A stretch of 64,000 nt of DNA from Thereva unica. Taxonomy: Eukaryota > Arthropoda > Insecta > Diptera > Therevidae. The stretch spans positions 137,688,876 to 137,752,875 of the forward strand of contig OX465281.1 in the NCBI GenBank assembly GCA_949987705.1. Direction: 5' to 3'. Position numbers and translations under genes: made by a program. Position 1 is the stretch's first letter, and every line of letters starts with the position of its first letter. Shown here in pieces: positions 48,601-60,600 of this stretch. Below the pieces are notes generated by a model that saw only the letters and a program-made list of their open reading frames with translations, did not search any database and was not told the DNA's origin.

Positions 48601-51600
48601 CCTTATAAAACATGAATATCCACCAGGCTGTAGCTCTAGTAATAATACAATAATTGATAATATTTCAACGGAAACGCAATCTTCAACATTAAAATCTGTG
48701 AAGGAAAGACTGCAATTGATGTTAGAAGAAAAGTCTAAAGAGGCACTTAAGCTTGAAAATGACCCATCACCCAGGAGTCAACAGATGTTGCGCAAATTGC
48801 AGAACAGAAATTTCGGTTTTGAAGAAGAAGGAATTAAGAGGAAATCTTTAATGATGGTTTTTGAAAGTCTAAAATCTATTCGACCACAAGTGTGGATTCC
48901 GAAAGAGCGTTTTCTACAGCTGTGATGTTTTGTACGAAAATAAGGTCACGTTTGGGAAACAAAACCGTAGACAGATGTTTTTAAACGCATATTTCATTAA
49001 AAATAAGTAACATAAGATCTTTGGAAGTAAAATATGGTTATTGAATTTGTTTGACTGAATATATTGTTTTATTTAAATATCTTTATTGTAAAAAAAGGTT
49101 TGTATACGTATAGCTCTTCCTATTATTTTATTTCTTTTTATTAATACCGGTATTCGTGAAAAAACAATACCGCAATACCGATATTGAAAAATCCGGTATT
49201 TTTGCAAACCCTAATTGACAGTTTAACGCATTTCAGTTTTGACTTCAATTCTTCTCACCCTTACATATTGATCGTGCAACATAAATATACAATCTCTCTT
49301 ATTATGTAAATAACATAATAAAACTTTATAAAATATGTATTAACAAATTTTGCACAAATGTTTCCTCGTCCTTTTTGACTTAAAAACAATTAACTAGTGA
49401 ATTGGTATATTGGCCCACTTTTTTTATGTGAAAAAAACAATTTTTACGACCATCCCGTAATGTCGTTTAGATCAGATATTCTCAACCGCTGGTCCGCGGA
49501 GAAATTTTACTGGTCCGCGGACATTTCCCCTATCCACGAAAAAAATTTACTTATGCTATAAATATGCTAAAGCCTCAATTATACTGGACGCAACGGAACG
49601 CAACGGACCGGATTGAAATGTCAAAATTAGTTTCATTGCAGAGAAATGGTATTGAAGTGGTTATACTGGACGCAACGTAACGGAACGGACCGGATTAAAG
49701 TTTCAAAACTTTGGAACTTGAAGGACCTCGACGGATTGAAGTTTCAAAAGAAACATTAAAAACAGCTGATTTTGACATTTATTATTTAGCCCAAAATGTC
49801 ATCAGAGATTTTGGAAAAATTAATAACCGAAGTGGAAGATAATGAAATTCTACATAATAAAAAATTCCACAGATATAAAAATTATAAGCATATTTGGCAA
49901 AACATTGCGTACGTTCGATTCCGTCAGTATAACCAGCAAAACTCCATTCCGTTGACTCTCCATTCATTTGCGTTGCGCTGCGTCCAGTATAATTGAGGCT
50001 TAAGGGCGACGGCGAAACTATTTTCCTTTGTTAAAGGCAGGGCCGTCTTTAAGGCAGGGCACACCGGTCCCGGGCCCAGGGCCTCCTGCAAAAGGGGGCC
50101 TCTTCGTAGAAAATCGATCCTAATTGAATCGAGTTTTTCTCTAACTGTTGGTTTTTACGGAAAAACTCGATTCTATTAGGCCCAAGATGAATTGGGAGTG
50201 AATGTTATATCTGATTTGTTCAAATGTGACCTGAATCTTTGGCCGTTTAGTTTATGAATTTTCGACCAAAAACAAGGGAGTTATAAAGATTTTAGTCGAG
50301 CGTCAATGTAAATTTTAAGATATTCCGAGCTATTCGCGCGGAAATCTGGATATATCAATTATAATTCATTATCTCCCAAACGAAGCAATTTTCGAAAAAA
50401 CATGTAAAGACGTTTTTGGTGAAGTTTTTTACGCTCTACACCTTACATCGAAATTATCAACCACTTCCACGTTATTGGTAGAATATCAATTTTCCAAGTT
50501 TTCCCGAGAATTTTTACCACTTTCTGCGTGCGGAACAATTTTTTTTCTTAAAGTACTCTTCAAAAATTGCTCGTGTGCCAAAAATCATTTCTATTGGTTT
50601 TAATGTCAGGTTTTAGTAAATTTTTTACTACAGCGTCTGTACTATTATTTTAAAGAAAAATCATAATGATCAACGTAAGAGTAGTTTTAAAAAAATTTCA
50701 AGATTTTGCGTTTCCTTAAGTGGGCCTCCACTCTAAGTAGGCCCAGGGCCTTCAAGCAATAAAAGACGGCCCTGGTTAAAGGTTTATATACTTACTTATT
50801 ATTATACACTCACTCAAAAGTGTGTTGCAATGTTTTGGAAATTAAATTGTTTGTCCTAAACTTATCGCACGAAGATTGGACAATGAATGACTAAGAAGTT
50901 TTTACTGAAAACTACATTATCTCAGTCATCCAGCGCCCAATCTTTGTGTGATAAGTTAAGGATCAACAATATAATTCCCAAAACATTGCAACACACTTTT
51001 GAGGCAGTGAATGTATGTATAATTATATATCTTTACATTTAAATATTACTGTAGGCAAATGATAATAAAAATGTTATAACTAACTTACGTAGTAGTTCTT
51101 TATAAATACTTAGTAAAAATTTGTTGTTAAGAAAATATCACTGGTCCGCAATTTTTTTTTTTTAACAAATCTACTGGTCCGCGGGCCAAAAAAGGTTGAG
51201 AAACGCTGGTTTAGATCATGGTGCAATGTCTAGTAGTTGATGTAGAGTTAGTCAATAAAGTGAAGTCAAACAGAATAGACGTTCAGTAGTATTACTCATG
51301 GCGCAGTCGGTAAGCCGGTAGTCAAACGGGAAAAAAAAATATGTGGAGAAATGAAAAAATAAATGTGTACATTAAAAATCATAAAATGAATTTAATATAA
51401 AGTTAATGAATGGGCAAGTACAAAGATCCCGAAGTTAAAAAGTTGCAAGCATTACAACAAAAAAATAGACCTCGTGGGAGACCAAGAAAATATCAATTCA
51501 TCGAAACAAAAATAAAACATAAAACAAGTGGAAAAATTGAACTTAAATGGAAACATCTGTGAAAATTGGAGAATTTTTAAACAGAATTTTATGGTGTTTA

Positions 51601-54600
51601 GTACAGCAATTGAAATGGATAAAAAACCTGAAAAGGTTAAAGTTGCAATTTTACTCAATGCTCTTGGCCCAGAGGTACTGGAAGTATTTAACAGTTTTAA
51701 TTTAAGTAAAGAGGATAGTGAAAATTATGTATCGGTACTTGAAGCATTTGAGAAATTCTGCGCACCACGAAAAAATGAAGTTTATGCCAGCTTCCTTTTT
51801 CTAAGCAGAAATCAAATTGTTGGTGAACCATTTGATCAGTTTCTTATGGACTTAAAAAAGTTAGTAAGAAATTGTGGATATGAAGCAGCGGAATCAAGGA
51901 TGATACGAGATAAAATTGTGATGGGAATCAGTGATTCACAATTAAGGAAAAGACTACTAGAAGCAACGGATCTAACAGTTGATAAAGCGGTAGAAATGGC
52001 TAGGGCTACAGAGGCAACCAAGGAACAATCAAAAGAAATGTGTAAAACGGGTAATGAAGATTATATGACTAGCAGAAATAAAACAGAAGTCAATATCATC
52101 CAGGGTGAAGCAACAACCCACACGAGAAATCAAACATTAAATAAGACTCGAGCTAAGTATCATTCCAATAAAAACTATAAAACTCAAGATCATAATAAAA
52201 ATTTTGGTTATAATTCTAGAAATATTAACGGTCCCATAACCGATAGGAAGCAGAATAGTACATTGTTTAATTGTAGATATTGCACACAAAGGCATGCAAA
52301 AGGAACATGTACTGCTTATGGTAAGACGTGTACAAATTGCGGAAAAAAAATCATTTCGCCGTTGCTTGCACTATTGGAAACAAAAGGGTGAGATCAATAA
52401 ATTATTATCATAATGATGACGAAGCATTTTATATTAACACGATACATGAAATTAAGAAATACAATGATCGATCTTGGTATGAAACAATCCGTATTAATGA
52501 TGCTCTTATTAAATTTAAAATAGATTCAGGATCGGATGCCAATGTAATACCATTAGAAATATTTAAACAAATTAAAGGTGCTAAATTGATTAATGAAGAA
52601 GTAGAAATTGAAAATTATTGTGGTGCCGCTATACCAACAATAGGTTATGCAGAGTTGATCGGTTATTGTAACAATAAAATCATTTGTGCGAAATTTATAA
52701 TAACTAAGAATAATAACACACCCATTTTAGGTTTGGAGACGTCTACACAATTGAATTTAATTCAAAGAGTTCACTCAATTACGGAAGAAAGCGCAAGTAA
52801 AAAATTTATTGAAGAAAATTCTGATATTTTTGAAGGATTAGGTTGTTTTACAAGGAATTTTGAAATTAAGATAAAAGAAAACTCACAGCCGACAATAAAG
52901 CCCTGTAGACGACTACCGTTGACTTTAAAAAATAAATTAAAAGAAGAGCTAAATAATTTAATGGAAAAAGGAATTATTGAAAAAGCTGAAGATGGCAACG
53001 AATGGATATCAAACATGGTAATTGTAGAAAAAAAAAGATGGTACTTTGCGGTTATGTATGGATCCGCAGGAATTAAATAAATCATTAGCAGCCTATAATT
53101 ACCCAATACCATCATTCGAAGAAATTTCACCACGACTCTGTAAAAAAAGATATTTCACAATACTTGATTTAAAAAATGGATTCTGGCAGATACATCTTAG
53201 TAATAGATCAAGTAATCTATGCGCATTCAATACGCCATTTGGATGCTACAAATTTCGAAGGCTACCATTTGGATTGAAGGTGGCACCAGAAATCTTTCAA
53301 CAATATAACGAGAGGAATTTTAAGGATATTGAGAATGTAATAGTATATATCGACGATATACTGATAGCTGCCGAAACGGAAAAAGAACACGACGAAATTT
53401 TACGAAAGGTTATAAATAGGGCCCGTCAACTTAATATAAAATTCAACAAGGAGAAAGTGCAATATAAAATGAAGGAGGTTAAATTTCTTGGTCATATTTT
53501 ATCGAATGAGAGTATTTATTATGATCCAGGACGAGTGGCAGATTTAAAAGAAATAGGATCATTTGATTTAACAAAAGAAGTGACGATTCAGGCAGACGCG
53601 AGCAAACATGGTCCAGGAGCTTGCTTGATGCAGGAGGGAAAACCAGTACTATTTGCCTCAAGAAGTTTAACTACGACAGAGCAGAATTACCCACAAATAG
53701 ATAAAGAAATGTTAGCTATTGTTTTTGCAACTAAACGATTTCATAATTGGATATACGGTAAAATATTTAACGTTACAACTGACCAAAAACCTTCATTAGG
53801 AATTTTCAGTAAAGAAATAGCGCAAGTGCCTTCACCAAGGCTAAGGATGAAAATAAGGTTACTAAATTATTACATAAATCTAAAGTATAAACCGGGGAAA
53901 TATTTATACATAGCCGATTACTTGTCCAGATACCCCTACAAAGAAAACATATTGTGAAATTACAGACTTAAATAATGTAGTGCATACCATTAATATTAGT
54001 AATGATAAAAAGAACATACTTAAATGTGAAACTGATAATGATCCAACGCTTACGAATTTAAAGGAAGTTTTAACCAACGGATGGCCAACAAAAAAGGATA
54101 AATTAAAAGAAAATATAAAATTTTATTGGAAATTTAGAGATTATTTAACTATGGATGATGGAATTATTTTCGTACATGAGAGGATATTGGTACCTAATAA
54201 ATTACAAAAGGATATTTTAAATCAACTACATGCTGCGCACTTAGGCATTGAAAAAACGAAGGCAAGAGCAAGACAACTCGTATATTGGCCAACTCTGAAT
54301 GATTCAATAGAGAAAATGATAATGAACTGCAATATTTGTCAAAAGTACAGAAGTTCTAATATACGCGAAAAAATTATCTCACACGAAATACCACAGTTTC
54401 CTTTTTACAAAATCGGCATGGATATTCTCACAGTGAAAAATCAAGACTACTTAATAGTTGCTGATTATTATACAAAATTTCTAGAACTCAAACCATTAAA
54501 AAGAAAAACTGCATACGACGTGATTAGAAATTTAAAAGAAATATTTTCTGTGTTTGGAATACCAAGAATAATTGTTAGTGACAATAATCCTTTCGGATCT

Positions 54601-57600
54601 TTCGAATTTAAAAATTTTTGTAAAAGCTTAGACATTGAATTAATACTAACCAGCCCACATTATCCGCAATCAAATGGATTTGCTGAAAAATTCGTTCATA
54701 TTGCAAATAATATTTAAAAAAAACTCAAGAAGGGAAGGAAGAACTTTGGATGGCTCTCTTGGAATTAAGAAATACGCCTATCAAAGATCTCGATATATCA
54801 CCTAACGAATTACTTATCGGGCGGCAGACTCCGGAAAAATGGATTTATATAAACCTAAAGATTTTCCAGATCTAACAAATAATTTTCTTTTTAGACAAAT
54901 CAAACAGGAACAACAAACATGCGATTTGGAAAGAAGAATTTAAAAAGGGGGAGAAAGTATGGTACAGGAACGGGAATGTGTGGATACGGGCCACAATCAA
55001 AGAGAAACACTCCACACCCAGGTCATATTGGATAGAGTTGGAAGATGGGAGGATTCTAAGAAGAAACTCTAGATTTTTAAGGCGAAATTAATGTAAAAAA
55101 AATAATAATAATAATAATTATTTTAATTGTACAATAATTTGTAAAAAAAAAAGGAGATGATGTAGAGTTAGTCAATAAAGTGAAGTCAAACAGAATAGAC
55201 GTTCAGTAGTATTACTCAGTAGTAATATCGGTTTGAAGGATAGAAGAGAGTAAGAGAGATTAGAGCGAGTCTGAGGAGTGCTCGACAAAATTTCGATGAA
55301 CCTTACGAAGAAGCTTTAGAATTTTTGAAATTGCCCGAAGAAATGAAAAAATTCGACGGTTGAGTATTGGTGAGTATAGTCTTAGAATTAAGTATGTATA
55401 TAAATAACTGTTTTAGATCTGAATCAATTATACTGCTTAGTTTCTTAAGGAAGACAAATATTTGACTTCATACGCCATGGACAACCTAATCAACGATTCG
55501 AGAATTCTTTGATGGAAATCACAAAAAAAAATTATTGTGGATTAAAAAGAGGGAACGAATTTCGAACTGAATTTTCACTTAGACTTAATAAGTGGCAAAA
55601 TACCAAGAGTCTTAATTATGTAATGCATTCAAATTATTTATAAAGTACATTAGCAAAATTGGGTTTTTAAGAAGTCTAACAACATTTGCTTAATTAGTAG
55701 TAAGATGGAAGAGTGATAGAAAACACAGTCTTGATGACAATCTTTTGGTCTATTCTTTTTATATAAACGCTATAGCAAGATGTGTTACAAGCAGTAATTA
55801 CACTTGATAAATAGCAAAGGTTATTGATACTCTCGATTGATTTCGTTAATTAAAAATGTTTTTCTACGCCTCTTGTAGAATACGAGCAATCTGATATTGC
55901 TTTTAGACACGGAATTGCGGGCATTCCGCACCCGTGTGGAATATTCATTCCATCACTTGTTTGTCTTGAATATGATGGTGTTATTCTTTTTATTTATTAA
56001 TTAATAAATTAAAGGAAAAAAAGAAATATTTCAATAATAAACAATCAAAGATGTTCCGCTAGACCATTTTTGCTTTAAATAAACAATTCAATTATTAAAT
56101 TACAGAACATAAAAACATTTTTTGAATAACTTTTCGGCGGCATCTATTGTCAAATTATTTAATTAGGAATAGGTTGCGCCTTTATCCGTTCAACTGATAT
56201 TGGTGCTGTTTACCAGTAAATGCCATTGATTCTTATGAAAATGTTTTTCTCGCATATTTTACTGGATTAGGTAATACAATGAAGTCTTCAACATTGTGGA
56301 AGGTGTACTCGATGTTACGTACAACATTCAATATTAAACATAATATTGATTTGTCACAATATGCAAAATTACGTGCATCCTTAAAAAAACAGGCGTCTGG
56401 TTTCCAAGCAAAAAAATCAAACATTTTAACAGCCGAACAATAGCTTTATATTTGAAGCACCAGATATTTTATACCTTGGTACAAAGGTAAAAACCTGAAT
56501 GCCAGTTGAATTAAATTCTTATTCTTAATGTGTTATGTTTTAGGTTGTGTTAATTGTAGGTGTCATGGGTGCCTGTAGAAAAATTGAGTTGTATCAAATG
56601 AAGATACAAAATATACAAGACTTGGGTACTGCTGTTCTTATAACTGTACCAGATACAAAAACAAAAATTTGCAGAAAATTTACAATAACAGGAAAATTTT
56701 ATGACCTGTTTAAAAAATATGCCAATCTCCGCCCCACTATAGCTGACGTAGATAATTTTTTTTAAATTATCAAAAAGGGCGTTGTACCAAGCAAGTGGTG
56801 GGAATTAACAAAATGGGTGCTATCCCAAATCAAGTGGCAACGTTTTTAAAACTTCCAAATCCAGAGCTATACACAGGCCATTGTTTCAGAAGAACATCTG
56901 CCACAATGTTAGTAGATGCAGGCGGCGACATTACGACGTTAAAGCGTCATGGAAGTTGGAAGTCAACGGAAGTAGCAGAAGGCTATATTGATAATTCCTT
57001 AAATAACAGAATAAATATATCTGATAAACTACTTACACATATAACTGAACCTGGTACGTCAAGGCAAAGAACCTGTACAATTACATCCCAGAAAGAGACG
57101 CACATTATTGAACCTGAAGTGCCAAGTCCCATGCCATCTACGGTGAACACTCAGAATTCCACAATTAACAAAGCTCAATTAAGTAATATTCCTAATGTAA
57201 CAATTTCAAACTGCAGTAATTTTACTATAAAGGAGGTGGGTCACAGCCCATACAAAATTACCCCAGGTCCGGCGCAAAAGAAAAGTATCTCAGATTATCG
57301 GCTATAATAAGTATTGAATTTCTGTATAGTTGTTATATCCCGTAACTGTGGCTAAGGTGTTAATAATGCTATTTCTTTTTATTCGGGCGAAATGTCTAAT
57401 TAACCCTGTATTTTTGTAACGCCATCACATATCTTCATGAATAAGGTATCAGTGTGCGCAGAATACTCCCACCTAACTAAAATTGTAAAAGCGACGGTAC
57501 CACAGTACCAACTTCCAGAGCGATGAGTCGTCAAAATTTTGTTTTTTTTAACAAAAATGTCACTTTCAACCACCTTTTTCTCCAAAATATTCATAGTCAA

Positions 57601-60600
57601 CTAATGTTTTTTTTCCCAGAATAAGAAAGCTTGGAGTGTTTCCTATGAATAATGTCTAGACAATTTAAATGCTAAAACTGGCCTTATTTGCGGAAATTGC
57701 AAGCAATTTTGACTTTAAAATTGTCACTTAGTTCTTTTCGACATAAGCTTAGGAAAAAGAGTACTAAAAAAGTACGAAAAAACGCCAATTTTAGTATTAA
57801 AAAAACTTCCACTTGTGCGGAATATGCATCATTCCAAACTTGTTACAGAATATACTATTAAATGGCATGTAACGATGTTTGTTTAGCACCTGGAACAAAT
57901 TCTATATGCATTATGATTTAATAATAATGGAAAATTAGAGAAAATGGCGTCAACTAAGCATACGTGTGGAATTTGTTCGGAATTAATAAAGGATAATGTT
58001 TCGTGTATTTTGTGCTTTGAGTGCAATCTCTGGATTCACTTGAAATGCTCTGGAATGGATACTGGACAATTTAAAAAAATTGCGGCCGAAATTAGGAAAA
58101 AGAAGACATCATGGACTTGCGACTCTTGCAAAAGCGAGGTTAGTGCCATTGTTTCTGATGATTACGTGTTGATAATGGCGATGTTGACCTAACGGTGACA
58201 AAAATGGAACAAGTATTTAATAAATACTTCACACCTTTTAAAATTAACATTGAAAAAAGCCTTTGTGACATCAAATCTGAATTGGCGGCAATTAACCAAT
58301 AAAGCGTTAACATGGCAAAGCACTGCTCGCAATTGGATAAAAGAGTCACCGAGATTGATTCCAAGTTGGTGAATTTTGATTGTGATTCTCTAAACATAGA
58401 CCGCACAGCAGCAGAAAACATCATAGCCGAAACAACGGAGAGGAAAAAGCGAAAAAGCCTTTAATGTTCCCGAATCAATAAAGCAGCTCGGTGCTGAGCG
58501 GCTACGTGACAACCGCGAGCTTATTGCAAAAGTTTTGCCACCAGAATCTATTGACATTCTACCGAACTTAAAGCTTCGTAGGATTGGTCTACCGGTGGAA
58601 GGAAAACCCCGTCCATTACTGATAGATACATCCCCTGTTACTGCTGCCAGAAACTGGATAAAAGCTAAATCTGGTACAACGGGTAACAACCAAATCATTT
58701 TTAAAGCTGATTTAACCCGGACGCAGCAAAATCACTAAACAAATTGCGAGATGAACTCGAAACATTGCATGAGAATGGCGACACCAACAAAACCATAAAA
58801 TATATTAACATATACATATATATAATTACGGTGCCGACATTTCATTTCCCTAAAGAGAAACTCACGAGTCAAGCGGGATCTTCTGGTATTGGGGCGGCAC
58901 TCTATTAACCACCTTGGCATGGTTAGATAAGGTCCAAAAAAGGGCCCTTAAATTAATTGATGACGATACCGCTTGCTCTACCTTCGACCCCTGAGCCACC
59001 GTAGGAATGTAGCAGCACTGACAAAATTTTATACTATCATAGTGACTGTTCCTCCGAGTTAAACGCTCTCTTGCATCCACCGCAATCTTATACCCGCAAC
59101 ACCAGATTAGCCTACTCATCTCATTCCCTTCACCTGCAACTCCCCCTTTCACGCACTCAACAAGATATGAATTCGTTTGTTAATAGAACAACTCGACTGT
59201 GGAATAATCTCTCGCAGCAGTATTTCCGAGCTCCTACAACATCCAAGAGTTCAAACGCAGGGTTCATCACTACCTTCTTCAATACCCCCCCGTACCTTTA
59301 TAATCCGTAACCTACTCCCCCACCCTCCTCCCGTACTAAGCTTACTGCTAGACATTGCACCATGACGTGACAAATGACATGACGAACTAGTAGTAAAAAG
59401 GGTGACTCCTGAGCTTAGCACTGCCACATAAAAAAAATAGTACCAGAACATCAGGGGGTTCAGAACTAAACTAAAAAAAAATTAAGAACTCTTCTGCTAG
59501 CGGTTATTGTGATGTATTGTGTATTACTTAGTCGTGGCTCCACTCATCTATCTCGGACGGTGAAGTTGTCGACAACAACTTTAGGAAGGACAGGAACCGC
59601 ACTACGAGTATTTATGAGCTTGGAGGAGGTGCTTTTGCAGCCGTTAATAACAATGCTATTGGTGAGCCTATTGCTTTAAACGGTGGTGATTTGGAGCAAG
59701 TTTTTGTTAAAATCAAGGAGTTTTGTTATGATATCATATGTATACAATACATACCCCCGCATTTTAGTGCGGACGTCTATTACAGTCACCTGTCTGATAT
59801 TAATTTTATCAAAAATAAATATCCCAATATTAAATTATTGGTTTTGGGTGACTAAGACTATTTGTAGCAGCTGGCCGCAGCTAGAGTGTGAGTCGCTGAT
59901 AAATGAGAAATTCTTTCTTGCTGGCTGTTGCCAACATAACCATGTCAGAAAACATAGCTCAGTTTAAGACAAGAATTATACCAATGATTAAGAATAATAT
60001 ACAGAATACAAAAATGCAATAAACTTAAAATCGTCAAATACTTCTGGCTTTGCACTGTAGATGTATGTATCTTACCTATACTTCATCTTATGTTGACAAG
60101 GTCCCTTCATTTTTTAATTTTGACTTTAAATGAATGTTCTTAACAATACCAATCCTTTGCCATCAAAATTACTGAAATCTGTCCCTAGCACAAATTATTA
60201 TTTTAGTACTCCAAACAATAGCCCTTCGTAGTTTTTTCTCTGAATTATAGGTGCCCACTAATCAAGTGGACCTTTTATCCTAGTATTTTCAAGCTAAAGA
60301 CACAGTAAAATTATATCAAGAACAAATTTAATTTTTTAGCTAGTGTTTTTCTTTGGCATCATAGCCTTCTTAACGTTTGGCGACTTTTATAACTATTACA
60401 CGAACCGATATCCCTGCTGCGAACAACTAATATAACTAAAATAGAAAATTATAATACTACTTCAACAAAATAAGAACTGGTAGTACAAGTTGTCTTTTCA
60501 ATTGATGGCACAGAACACTTCAATCAATCAATAATATTCCACAAATGTTGTATGCATCAGACAAATGCCTCGAAAGAGAGAACATCAATATTATTCTGGA

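Larger units (their letters stand above)
49473..51208. mobile_element. non-autonomous hAT element with three nested MITEs
   Basis: The termini are CAGATATTCTCAACC and CAGCGTTTCTCAACC, each followed by CCGCGG-containing repeats (CTGGTCCGCGG twice at each end). There is an exact 8-bp duplication GTTTAGAT (49465-49472, 51209-51216). No transposase. It contains the MITEs at 49571, 50038 and 50801. Confidence 0.88.
51238..55218 (+). mobile_element. mag-2: gypsy/mag-type LTR element with 61-bp LTRs, decayed
   Basis: LTRs at 51238-51298 and 55158-55218 appear identical (TGATGTAGAG..ATTACTCA). A 5-bp duplication GTAGT occurs on both sides (51233-51237, 55219-55223). The PBS TGGCGCAGTCGGTAAG follows the LTR directly; the PPT is AAAAAAAAAAGGAGA. 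The internal part is homologous to mag-1 throughout but has frame breaks and a deletion. It lies antisense to domino. Confidence 0.88.

Noticed and set aside
52328..53080. Separate aspartic protease gene
   Set aside because: It is the pol part of mag-2 displaced by a one-base shift in an A8 run.
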